5,714 bases of DNA from Aquifex aeolicus (GCA_015661465.1 DQVZ01000101.1:1-5714); one strand, 5' to 3'. Positions 1-5,629 are shown, numbered from the stretch's first letter. Made by a program: numbers and translations. The notes: generated by a model from the letters alone, not told the origin.

Positions 1-365
1 ACGTAAATCCAAACTATAGCGGTGATAGGTGCTATTTTCCTGTGCTTCTCAAACTTTTCTTTTAGTCCTAAATAAACCGTATAAACTGCCAATGGAAAGT
101 TAATTATTGCAAGAATAGTGTGAGACCATAGTACAAAAAAGTAAAGCTCTTTATGTTCACCTGTATACTTTTTGGGAGGATATATTGAGGATTTTATTAA
201 ATAAAGGATTACGAATATCAGAGCCAAAAAAGAAGCAGTTAGCATAGCCTTTTTATGCCATTCTTTTTTTCCTAACTTTATTAAAACCAAACCCGTTAGT
301 ATCAATAAACCACTTAGACCTATTGTTATTAGGCTTAATAACGTTAAGATTTCATACATAGACAT
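1..365 (-). CDS. DUF420/CtaM-like membrane protein, partial (C-terminus beyond window)
   Basis: This is an open frame from ATG 365 that is still open at base 1, with 121 complete codons seen. Hydrophobic segments lie at about residues 5-30, 40-58 and 76-100, and a fourth begins near 112. The pattern matches the DUF420 (YozB/CtaM) family as I know it: a WHKKAMLTA segment with His37 after helix 1, His71 before and His82 (LWSHTILA) in helix 3, and His108 in KHRKIAP, followed by an IWxYV-type start of the last helix. Family members have four helices and invariant His residues; staphylococcal CtaM is required for maturation of the heme A-containing aa3 oxidase. About 20-40 residues are probably missing. 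The ATG lies 7 nt after the stop of the 38-residue gene and has no clear Shine-Dalgarno, so translational coupling is likely. A second ATG at 359 is an alternative start. Its place at the end of a ctaA-ctaB cluster supports an oxidase-assembly role. Family assignment is fairly sure; the function here is inferred. Confidence 0.8.
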   Translation of the reverse strand, partial: MSMYEILTLLSLITIGLSGLLILTGLVLIKLGKKEWHKKAMLTASFLALIFVILYLIKSSIYPPKKYTGEHKELYFFVLWSHTILAIINFPLAVYTVYLGLKEKFEKHRKIAPITAIVWIY

Positions 366-372
366 AGTTAGC

Positions 373-489
373 TTATTTTAACAAATATGCTGCAATTAAG
401 ACTACAACGTAAGTCATAATCGCGAGAAAGGCTAATATAATGGCAAAGACTATACTAAACCTTTTTTCACTCTCTTCCCTCTTCCTCAT
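373..489 (-). CDS. 38-residue single-helix membrane protein, possible oxidase subunit IIa-like
   Basis: ATG 489 opens a 38-codon frame ending in TAA at 373-375. It has a charged N-terminus (MRKREESEKR, residues 1-10), one continuous hydrophobic helix (about 11-36) and a final Lys. It overlaps the last 23 nt of the oxidase-like gene in another frame. An AGGGAG Shine-Dalgarno (498-503) sits 8 nt before the ATG, inside the upstream coding sequence, and the stop is 7 nt before the DUF420 gene. Site, spacing and composition argue for a real gene. Its size, topology and position after a subunit-I-like gene recall the one-helix subunit IIa (CbaD) of ba3-type oxidases, which is about 34 residues in Thermus. 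That likeness is in shape more than in identifiable motifs, so the role is an inference. It could simply be a small partner or stabiliser of the 12-helix protein. I do not recognise the sequence itself. Confidence 0.68.
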   Translation of the reverse strand: MRKREESEKRFSIVFAIILAFLAIMTYVVVLIAAYLLK

Positions 490-1726
490 AGTTTTTTCTC
501 CCTAAAACGGTTTTGATAACGTAAAGGACAAAAGAAGCACCTCCTATTACTGACAAGATCGAGCCCATACCCATGAGTATCATAAAAATGTAAACCTTAA
601 AGTTATGTATGTAATCTGTTCCGGGTGTTTTCCTCGGAGCTCCGAAAAAACCGGCCCAGAATAGTCCTAATGTAAAAAGTAGCATTCCGAAACCGTAGAA
701 GAAGGGAATGCTTTTTGCAAACTTACTTAAATCTTTTAGATAATTAAAGTTCCGTAAAATTTCAAAAGTAAAAGCTATAACACCTACGAGTAAGCTGGCT
801 ATAACCGTGTGGTAGTGGGCAGGTACCCTGGTATCCATTCCTACAATCATATAGCCCATTCCTGCTCCGACAAGGTAAAGAAAAACCGATAGTACAACAA
901 CTGCTCTGTAGAAATTCACTTCTTTTAAAGCTGAAGTAAGACTAATTACCCCATAAAGAATCGTCGGAACACCTATCCCTACGGCATACCCCCATGTAGT
1001 AATAGCTCTTGCCTCTTCACTTAAAGGATTAAGGAAAAACTGAGCTATAAAGTAAGTTATAGGGAATATTACAAGGAAGGAATTTATAAACCTTAAGTTT
1101 ATAACTCTTCTATTAAGGAGTAATAACCATACAGATATTAAAAAGCCGGCATTTACAAATTGATGGGTATGTCCAGGAAACCAGAATAGGGCTTCGTAGT
1201 ATTCGTAGGGGCTTTGTTTCTCGGTAATAGTAAAATATGAAAACAACAAATTTAAAGGAAGTATAAAAGAATTTATAACCGTAGTGGAAAGGATAGCTTC
1301 AAGGGTATCTCCCAAGTAGAAGTTCCTTATAGCTTGAGGTAAGAAGCGTATGCTGTTTAAGAATACGGAAAGGAAGAATAGTGCTATACCTGTAAAAAAG
1401 AGGGGATGAATAATTGTAGGGACGTAGTTATTCCATAAAGCTTGACCGAATCCGAATACAGCGGGTAAAGCTATCAGCACAAATCCGAGTAATGCAGGGA
1501 TAAAGGTGTAAATGTGGTCTTTCTTCTTAAATACTCTATGCCATAAAAGGATTAAAAAGGAATATAACCCTACTATGAGTGCAGAATCTACGTGTCCTAC
1601 TAGGCCGTGATAGAAGTATTCCGGAGGAAAAAAATTTGAAAGACCTGGAGTTCTTGCTATTGCTACAAGAAGTGCAAAAAAGCCTCCTAAAGCTATAGAT
1701 AAAAGAAAGAGGAAGAACCATAGCAT
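467..1726 (-). CDS. Heme-copper oxidase subunit I-like membrane protein lacking the Cu_B His pair
   Basis: The 419-residue protein has twelve predicted helices (about 1-24, 39-62, 72-94, 102-124, 145-165, 184-204, 214-233, 243-263, 273-297, 306-327, 342-364, 380-408), the core number of the oxidase/NO-reductase subunit I fold. Helix 10 has MDTRVPAHYHTVI (298-309). This resembles the DTxxVxAHFHYV signature, so His304 and His306 would be the high-spin and low-spin heme ligands. Helix 2 offers His45 (or His40) as the other low-spin ligand. Helix 6 has FWFPGH (181-186), like the WFFGHPEVY motif: His186 matches the first Cu_B ligand, but the Tyr four residues on is Phe190. Helix 7 and its flanks contain no His, so the usual Cu_B HH pair is missing. 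Canonical subunits are longer (about 450-560). Oxygen reduction is therefore doubtful; heme binding, electron transfer or assembly is possible. It starts 1 nt after the ctaB stop, with GGTG 7 nt upstream. The fold is well supported; the function is unknown. Confidence 0.82.
   Translation of the reverse strand: MLWFFLFLLSIALGGFFALLVAIARTPGLSNFFPPEYFYHGLVGHVDSALIVGLYSFLILLWHRVFKKKDHIYTFIPALLGFVLIALPAVFGFGQALWNNYVPTIIHPLFFTGIALFFLSVFLNSIRFLPQAIRNFYLGDTLEAILSTTVINSFILPLNLLFSYFTITEKQSPYEYYEALFWFPGHTHQFVNAGFLISVWLLLLNRRVINLRFINSFLVIFPITYFIAQFFLNPLSEEARAITTWGYAVGIGVPTILYGVISLTSALKEVNFYRAVVVLSVFLYLVGAGMGYMIVGMDTRVPAHYHTVIASLLVGVIAFTFEILRNFNYLKDLSKFAKSIPFFYGFGMLLFTLGLFWAGFFGAPRKTPGTDYIHNFKVYIFMILMGMGSILSVIGGASFVLYVIKTVLGRKNYEEEGRE
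498..503 (-). promoter_or_regulatory. Shine-Dalgarno for the 38-residue gene
   Basis: AGGGAG lies 8 nt before ATG 489, within the Leu-Gly-Arg codons near the end of the oxidase-like gene. It is the main evidence that the tiny overlapping frame is translated. Confidence 0.6.
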
Positions 1727-1727
1727 A

Positions 1728-2606
1728 CTACTTCACCATATCAACGATCATCATTCCGAAAAGGATTGCGAGGTATAAGATGGAGAAGAAAAATAACTTC
1801 ATGCTCTCTTCTTTTTTAGATAAGAAGAATTTGAGAGTTAATCCTAAATATAGGATATTCATAATTAGTGCTGTAATAAAGTAAATTTCCCCAACCATAC
1901 CGGTAAAGTAAGGTATTAAGCTTATAGGGAAGAGGGAAGCAGTGTAAACCAAAGTTTTTAGTTTAGTTATAAATATTCCGCGCGCTACCGGCAGTGTTGG
2001 AATTCCTGCCTTCCTGTAGTCCTCTCTGTATTTTAAAGCCAATACCCAAAAATGAGGCGGTTGCCACATAAACATTAGCAAAAATAATGCTATTGCATTA
2101 ATATCCACGACGCCGGAAGAAGCTACATAACCTATTACAGGTGGAAGGGCTCCCGATATTCCTCCTATTTCCGTAGCCAGAGGGCTTTTACGTTTAAGGA
2201 GTAAAGAATACAGCACTACATAGGAGAAAGAGGCTAAAGCAACCAAAAATGCAGGAAGAAACCCCACAAAGCTTATCATTATAGCGAGGGATAGAATTTG
2301 TAGAACTATACCGAATATTAATGCTTTAAAAGGATTTACCGTACCTCTCGGAATTGGCCTTTCTGCAGTTCTTACCATTAACTTATCTATATCTTTATCT
2401 ATAACCATGTTAAGGACTGCAGAACCTGCTGCTGCCAATCCTGTACCCATTAAAGTCCAGAATACGAGATTTGGAGCTAAATCCCCCCTAGACCCTAAAT
2501 ACATTCCTCCAAGCGTTGTTATGAGGACCAAGGAAACTATACCGGGTTTTGTTAGAACTAAATATTCCCTCAGAACATTTTGATAAATCAACGCCTTCTC
2601 ACTCAT
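1728..2606 (-). CDS. ctaB: Protoheme IX farnesyltransferase (heme O synthase)
   Basis: This inner-membrane UbiA-family prenyltransferase transfers a farnesyl group from farnesyl diphosphate to the vinyl side chain of heme B, giving heme O. The 292 residues match the usual length of about 290-310. The first Asp-rich motif is NMVIDKDIDKLMVRT (66-80), with Asn66, Asp70 and Asp74 in the NxxxDxxxD arrangement that binds Mg-diphosphate, followed by RPIPRG. The family motif WQPPHFW (181-187) and the second Asp-rich motif YREDYRKAGIPTLPV (193-207) follow. Eight to nine hydrophobic segments are visible. ATG 2606 overlaps the end of ctaA by 8 nt, and GAGGGG about 7 nt upstream serves as ribosome binding site. 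The next gene begins 1 nt after its stop. The neighbouring ctaA takes its product on to heme A. Nothing is missing or broken. Confidence 0.96.
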   Translation of the reverse strand: MSEKALIYQNVLREYLVLTKPGIVSLVLITTLGGMYLGSRGDLAPNLVFWTLMGTGLAAAGSAVLNMVIDKDIDKLMVRTAERPIPRGTVNPFKALIFGIVLQILSLAIMISFVGFLPAFLVALASFSYVVLYSLLLKRKSPLATEIGGISGALPPVIGYVASSGVVDINAIALFLLMFMWQPPHFWVLALKYREDYRKAGIPTLPVARGIFITKLKTLVYTASLFPISLIPYFTGMVGEIYFITALIMNILYLGLTLKFFLSKKEESMKLFFFSILYLAILFGMMIVDMVK

Positions 2607-3498
2607 GCACTACCCCTCTAAATTCTGTATAAGTTTTTAAAACAGAAGGTGCAACAAGATAGGAAACCCAAGCAACTATAAAGAAACCTATAGCTATATG
2701 TAGAAATAGATAAGGTAGGAAAAAGCCTGAAACTACTGTTGCAATCCCAGCTAAAATTTGAGCAACCATGAGTAGGAAGGTGATTACTGAATATTTGTTT
2801 AATTCTTTAAACATTATAAACAAGGAAAGTATTACGAGAAAAGCCGCATAAGTAATGTGCAGATAATAAACAAATTGGTTGTATTCCAAGGTTTTTACAT
2901 ATCTTACAAATATACCTAAGAGTATTTGGAACATGGTTGCAAGGTAAAGGGCTTCTCCATAAGGAATGTATTCTTTAGGCTTTTTTCCGTAAAACTTCAC
3001 ATAGTAATAAGCCACAGTTATTGTGGATAGTATAAATACGGAAAGTATTAAGTGGGATGTTGTGTATATATAATCGAGTAATTGTCTAAGTAACGGAGCC
3101 TCCGTTACAACTACTCTCATCCCGAGAAGAGCTTCAAATACAAGGGCTAGAAAAATAAGAACCAAAGCTTTTTTTATAAAAGATGTTCCTCTTTTAAAGG
3201 CATAAAAAAGAGTTGTTAAAAGCACTAAACCCGTCAGACCTCCCAGAATTCTGTGAATTTGCTCTATCCATGGTTGGAGTTGAGTGGGAGCTATTACAGG
3301 AGCCGGAGGTGTTGGAATTTCTTCTTTAAGTTGGAAAGGAAGCAACTGTCCATGACACAGAGGCCAATCAGGACATCCGAGCCCGGAACCGGTAGATGTT
3401 ACAATACCTCCAAAAACCATTAAAACATAGGTTAATACTACTGATACAAGTAACAGAGTTTTTAGAGGGCTATTCCTCAGAAACTCCGATTGATTCAT
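2599..3498 (-). CDS. ctaA: Heme A synthase (COX15/CtaA family)
   Basis: CtaA oxidises the C8 methyl of heme O to a formyl group, giving heme A for cytochrome oxidase. The 299-residue protein has eight predicted helices in two four-helix halves. The first outer loop carries GSGLGCPDWPLCHG (37-50), with Cys42 and Cys48; these are the only cysteines in the protein, so no second pair exists in the later loop. WIEQIHR (77-83) supplies the conserved Glu79 and His82. The other heme-ligand His candidates are His149 (TTSHL), His214 (YYLHI) and His267 (LFLHI), giving the two His pairs of the family. ATG 3498 has a very strong AAGGAGGAG ribosome site, and it overlaps the preceding small gene by 29 nt. 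The TlpA-like thioredoxin two genes upstream is a plausible reductant of the Cys pair, by inference. It is intact and of usual length. Confidence 0.96.
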   Translation of the reverse strand: MNQSEFLRNSPLKTLLLVSVVLTYVLMVFGGIVTSTGSGLGCPDWPLCHGQLLPFQLKEEIPTPPAPVIAPTQLQPWIEQIHRILGGLTGLVLLTTLFYAFKRGTSFIKKALVLIFLALVFEALLGMRVVVTEAPLLRQLLDYIYTTSHLILSVFILSTITVAYYYVKFYGKKPKEYIPYGEALYLATMFQILLGIFVRYVKTLEYNQFVYYLHITYAAFLVILSLFIMFKELNKYSVITFLLMVAQILAGIATVVSGFFLPYLFLHIAIGFFIVAWVSYLVAPSVLKTYTEFRGVVHE

Positions 3499-3694
3499 TT
3501 TCTCCTCCTTTTTTCATTCTCATTTCTCTCATTTCATGGAAGAGATTTGTAGTTCTTGCGTTCTTTAATCTTTCAACAAATCTTTCTCTATTCTCGGGAT
3601 ATTTAAAATAGTTGTAAACTGTATATAACATTGACAGGAGAGCTATACCGAAGAAAATTAAAGCTACAAGATACTTCTTTAAGCTCCCATTCAT
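3470..3694 (-). CDS. Unrecognised single-helix membrane protein upstream of ctaA
   Basis: I do not recognise a family. The frame gives 74 residues from ATG 3694, or 76 from GTG 3700; neither start has a clear Shine-Dalgarno, and ATG is preferred only as the commoner codon. After a short start there is one helix (about residues 6-28, LKKYLVALIFFGIALLSMLYTV region). A strongly charged tail follows, first with a PENRERFVERLKNAR stretch likely to be helical, then REMRMKKGGENE. By the positive-inside rule the tail should be cytoplasmic. The gene fills nearly all of the space between tlpA and ctaA, which otherwise would be a gap of over 220 nt in a packed cluster, and its end carries the ctaA ribosome site. 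Those facts support it being real. Position suggests a role with heme A synthesis or oxidase assembly, but that is inference only. Confidence 0.68.
   Translation of the reverse strand: MNGSLKKYLVALIFFGIALLSMLYTVYNYFKYPENRERFVERLKNARTTNLFHEMREMRMKKGGENESIGVSEE
3502..3510 (-). promoter_or_regulatory. Strong Shine-Dalgarno for ctaA
   Basis: AAGGAGGAG, with its GGAGG core 5 nt before ATG 3498, lies inside the preceding small gene (its Lys-Lys-Gly-Gly-Glu codons). It fixes the ctaA start and allows initiation independent of upstream translation. Confidence 0.75.
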
Positions 3695-3726
3695 AACCAC
3701 TTAAAATAATATCATACATGTAACAT

Positions 3727-4227
3727 TTAAAGGATTTCTTCCAAGTCCTTTTCGAGCTCCCTGTATATTCCCTTCCTCTCTTTTACTACAATTCCTTCTC
3801 TGTTTACCAGGAACGAGGTGGGAAGTCCCTGCAGAGGAAAAATCTCCATAACTTCGTCATTCGCTATTAAAACAGGGAACGGGAGCTGGTATTCCTTGAG
3901 AAATTCTGCTAAATTTTCAGGGTCAGTGTTTATAGCAAGGATTACAAATCCTCTATCTTTATACTTTTCATATAACTTTTTAAATAATCCAAATTCCTCC
4001 CTGCACGGTGGACACCAGGTAGCCCAAAAATTTATAAGAACTACCTTCCCGTGAAACTCTTTTAAGGAAACCTCTTTACCTTCAAAGGTTTTGAGTTTTA
4101 TATCTGGAAGCGGTTTCCCTATCAATGAACTCTGAGATTTATATAGTCCTTTATCCTGCTCAATTCCAATATAAACCAGTAATCCGAAAAGTATAAGAGC
4201 GAGAAATGCGGTAAGGATATTTCTCAT
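3727..4227 (-). CDS. Membrane-anchored TlpA/ResA-type thiol-disulfide oxidoreductase
   Basis: The 166-residue protein has an uncleaved-looking N-terminal anchor (about 4-22) and then a thioredoxin-fold domain facing the extracytoplasmic side. The domain opens with IGKPLPDIKLKTFEGKEVSL (36-55), typical of the AhpC/TSA-Redoxin-TlpA group. The active site is WCPPC (71-75, Cys72 and Cys75). Glu78 lies where ResA has its conserved catalytic-site Glu, and GLPTSFLVN (134-142) holds the cis-proline Pro136. Family members reduce apocytochrome c haem-binding cysteines (ResA, CcmG) or Cu_A-site cysteines (some TlpA proteins). Here the likely targets also include the Cys pair of CtaA, judging by context. 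ATG 4227 overlaps the stop of the citryl-CoA lyase gene in an ATGA junction, so the two are probably translated in a coupled way. The fold is certain; the physiological target is not. Confidence 0.92.
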   Translation of the reverse strand: MRNILTAFLALILFGLLVYIGIEQDKGLYKSQSSLIGKPLPDIKLKTFEGKEVSLKEFHGKVVLINFWATWCPPCREEFGLFKKLYEKYKDRGFVILAINTDPENLAEFLKEYQLPFPVLIANDEVMEIFPLQGLPTSFLVNREGIVVKERKGIYRELEKDLEEIL

Positions 4228-5003
4228 ATTTTCATTTTATCCTCAGGTAACTTCCTTGGCTCTACTCCGGTATATTCATATTCGTCTTCGGAAAGTCTCT
4301 TGGAGAAAGGTCTTTCTTGGGTAAGTTCCTCATATGCGTGAGCTACCAGTCCTGGTACTCTTCCGATTATGAAGAAACCTTTACCTAGTCTCCAGTCAAA
4401 GCCCATATCGGAGGTAATTGCTGCAATGGCACCATCTACATTCAAGACAATCCTCTTACCTTTCTGCTTGTAAATTTCCTCCTCAACTTCTTGAGCAAAT
4501 TCACAGTGCTTTCCGCAGAAACCGTACTTTTTCGCCAATTCAAAAAGTCTTCTTGTTCTTGGGTCGTACTCCTTATAGTATCTATGACCGTATCCGGGAA
4601 TTGGTTTCTTTTTGGAGAGATACTCCTTTACTATTTCCTCCACAGGTTTTCCACTTTCAACTCCTTCTTGCATAAATTTCATTGCATCTTCAAGGGCTCC
4701 TCCGTGGGAACTTCCGAATGCGAGAATACCAGCCCCTACACCTACGTTAAGAGAGTTTCCACCGCTTATTACAGCTCTTGTGGATATTACGGAAGGAGGA
4801 GCTATGCTATGTTCAATTACAGATACAAATATCGCATCCATCATTTTGGCTTCCGCTTCCGATGGAAGTTCTCCTTTGAGAAGTAAATAAATGGCCTCTG
4901 AAAAAGTCAGGTTTCCTACTAGGTCAAGGAGTCTGTAACCTCTTATATAAGGCTCATGGTTAATATGGGTAGATATAGCTGTTTTCCACTTTTTCTCAGC
5001 CAT
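4224..5003 (-). CDS. ccl: Citryl-CoA lyase (short citrate-synthase homologue)
   Basis: The protein would split citryl-CoA into acetyl-CoA and oxaloacetate, the second step of two-enzyme citrate cleavage in the reductive TCA cycle (Hydrogenobacter type). From ATG 5003 it is 259 residues, far below the 370-430 of citrate synthases but as expected for Ccl, which equals the C-terminal part of ATP-citrate lyase. Catalytic signatures of the superfamily are present: GSSHGGALEDA (His100), PGYGHRYYKEYDPR (His140) and NVDGAIAA (Asp190), then GRVPGLVAHAYEE near the end. A frame extended to TTG 5018 adds five residues. I prefer ATG 5003 because MAEKKWKTA resembles the family start as I recall it, and because a -10 box overlaps the extension. 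Many databases would call this citrate synthase (gltA). No citryl-CoA synthetase gene is in the window. The stop overlaps tlpA in an ATGA junction. Confidence 0.88.
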   Translation of the reverse strand: MAEKKWKTAISTHINHEPYIRGYRLLDLVGNLTFSEAIYLLLKGELPSEAEAKMMDAIFVSVIEHSIAPPSVISTRAVISGGNSLNVGVGAGILAFGSSHGGALEDAMKFMQEGVESGKPVEEIVKEYLSKKKPIPGYGHRYYKEYDPRTRRLFELAKKYGFCGKHCEFAQEVEEEIYKQKGKRIVLNVDGAIAAITSDMGFDWRLGKGFFIIGRVPGLVAHAYEELTQERPFSKRLSEDEYEYTGVEPRKLPEDKMKI

Positions 5004-5009
5004 AGGAAA

Positions 5010-5038
5010 ATTATACAAAGAGATAAAGGCAAAGTCAG
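5010..5038 (-). promoter_or_regulatory. Sigma-70-type promoter for the citryl-CoA lyase gene, probably leaderless
   Basis: On the minus strand, CTGACT (5033-5038, 4 of 6 against TTGACA) is followed by a 17-nt spacer and a perfect TATAAT (5010-5015). The ATG at 5003 begins 6 nt after the -10 box, so transcription would start at or within a base or two of the start codon. No Shine-Dalgarno precedes this ATG, which agrees with a leaderless mRNA. The -35 box overlaps the yqgF stop codon. The pattern is seen; promoter activity is inferred. Confidence 0.62.
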
Positions 5039-5442
5039 TAATAAGATATACCTAAATATTCCTCCAGTATTATCATTGCAGATATAGTATCCTTTAGTGC
5101 CTTCCTTTTTTTATAAGGTAATCCTTCTAATCTTCTCATAGCTTCATCTGTAGTCCACCTTTCATCCCACAGAATTACTTCCACTTCTGGGATTTCTCGT
5201 TTTAATTTCTCAATAAACTTTTTAACCAATTTAGCCCTTTGCCCTTCCTTGCCGCTAGGAGTAAGCGGGTAACCTACTACAACTTTCTTTACTTTACTTT
5301 TTTTAATAATTTCCTTAATCTTATCAATAGCATTACTTACACTTATTGTTCCTTTAGGAGATACTAATCTTAACTTCTCATCTCCTATTGCCAGACCTAC
5401 TTTTTTAGTCCCGTAGTCAATACCTAAAACCTTCACCTTCAC
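5035..5442 (-). CDS. yqgF: YqgF/RuvX family pre-16S rRNA nuclease (putative Holliday junction resolvase)
   Basis: The 135-residue protein has the RNase H-like fold of the YqgF family and the usual length. The order of motifs is [15 protein letters not shown] (7-21) with catalytic Asp9, [13 protein letters not shown] (55-67), WDERWTT (92-98) with Glu94, and [13 protein letters not shown] (118-130) with Asp118, completing the acidic triad. In E. coli the family member processes the 5' end of 16S rRNA; the older Holliday-junction resolvase name rests on structural likeness to RuvC. The start is GTG 5442, in a GTGA overlap with the DUF2892 stop; another in-frame GTG is two codons downstream. No good Shine-Dalgarno is present, so it probably depends on coupled translation. 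A small hairpin ends 1 nt before the start codon. Confidence 0.94.
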   Translation of the reverse strand: MKVKVLGIDYGTKKVGLAIGDEKLRLVSPKGTISVSNAIDKIKEIIKKSKVKKVVVGYPLTPSGKEGQRAKLVKKFIEKLKREIPEVEVILWDERWTTDEAMRRLEGLPYKKRKALKDTISAMIILEEYLGISYY

Positions 5443-5624
5443 CCGGTTCGAAAACCGACTACCTTATAAAGTGGACAAAATCCTATTGCTGAGGTTGCCA
5501 AAAATATTATACCGATTATACCAAGAACCCAGAAAACCCCACCATTTGTAATGGCAAGGTATAAGAAGATTATTGCCAGTATAACCCTTACAATTCTGTC
5601 CCACAAAGCCATATTTTTTTCCAT
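5439..5624 (-). CDS. DUF2892 (YgaP-like transmembrane domain) small membrane protein
   Basis: The 61-residue protein matches the DUF2892 pattern: an amphipathic start with [11 protein letters not shown] (8-18), two helices (about 11-26 and 29-46) separated by NGG, and the characteristic [10 protein letters not shown] end (48-57) with Cys50. Related domains occur alone or fused to rhodanese (YgaP) and are often linked to sulfur metabolism, but no precise role is known for stand-alone members. Many relatives end in a second Cys after the last Gly segment; here the end is FRTG, so only Cys50 is present. ATG 5624 has an AGGAGGG ribosome site 5 nt upstream, which decides this start over the internal ATG at codon 5. 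It is the first complete gene of the run and overlaps yqgF by 4 nt. Confidence 0.87.
   Translation of the reverse strand: MEKNMALWDRIVRVILAIIFLYLAITNGGVFWVLGIIGIIFLATSAIGFCPLYKVVGFRTG
5444..5457 (-). repeat. Hairpin just before the yqgF start
   Basis: CGGTT (5453-5457), loop TTCG, AACCG (5444-5448) on the minus strand form a 5-bp stem closed by a UUCG loop. It lies within the last codons of the DUF2892 gene and ends 1 nt before GTG 5442. No T-run follows, so it is not a terminator. It might affect yqgF initiation. Confidence 0.35.
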
Positions 5625-5629
5625 ATTTA

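Noticed and set aside
1536..1721. Minus-strand 61-codon frame inside the oxidase-like gene
   Set aside because: It overlaps the N-terminal helices of a much better supported gene in another frame; there is no ribosome site or family feature.
3396..3611. Plus-strand open frame of 71 codons opposite ctaA and the small gene
   Set aside because: It lies across two minus-strand genes, has no family features and its composition looks like the reverse of coding DNA.
3695..3726. TATGAT/TATTAT boxes before the small gene upstream of ctaA, as a possible promoter
   Set aside because: The -10-like matches are good, but no acceptable -35 box lies at 16-18 nt, and AT-rich intergenic DNA gives such matches by chance.
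3818..4054. Plus-strand open frame opposite tlpA
   Set aside because: It is a shadow of a certain thioredoxin gene with no independent evidence.
4418..4890. Three overlapping plus-strand open frames opposite the citryl-CoA lyase gene
   Set aside because: They are antisense to a gene with clear catalytic motifs, are rich in Ser, Phe and Arg as expected of shadow frames, and have no recognisable domain.
4224..5018. Naming the short citrate-synthase homologue gltA with a TTG start at 5018
   Set aside because: The length is far too short for citrate synthase, and the TTG lies upstream of a perfect -10 box; ATG 5003 gives the expected N-terminus.
5441..5460. GGTTCGAA on the plus strand resembling a tRNA T-loop
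   Set aside because: No acceptor, D-arm or anticodon arm surrounds it, and the bases encode the end of the DUF2892 protein on the other strand.
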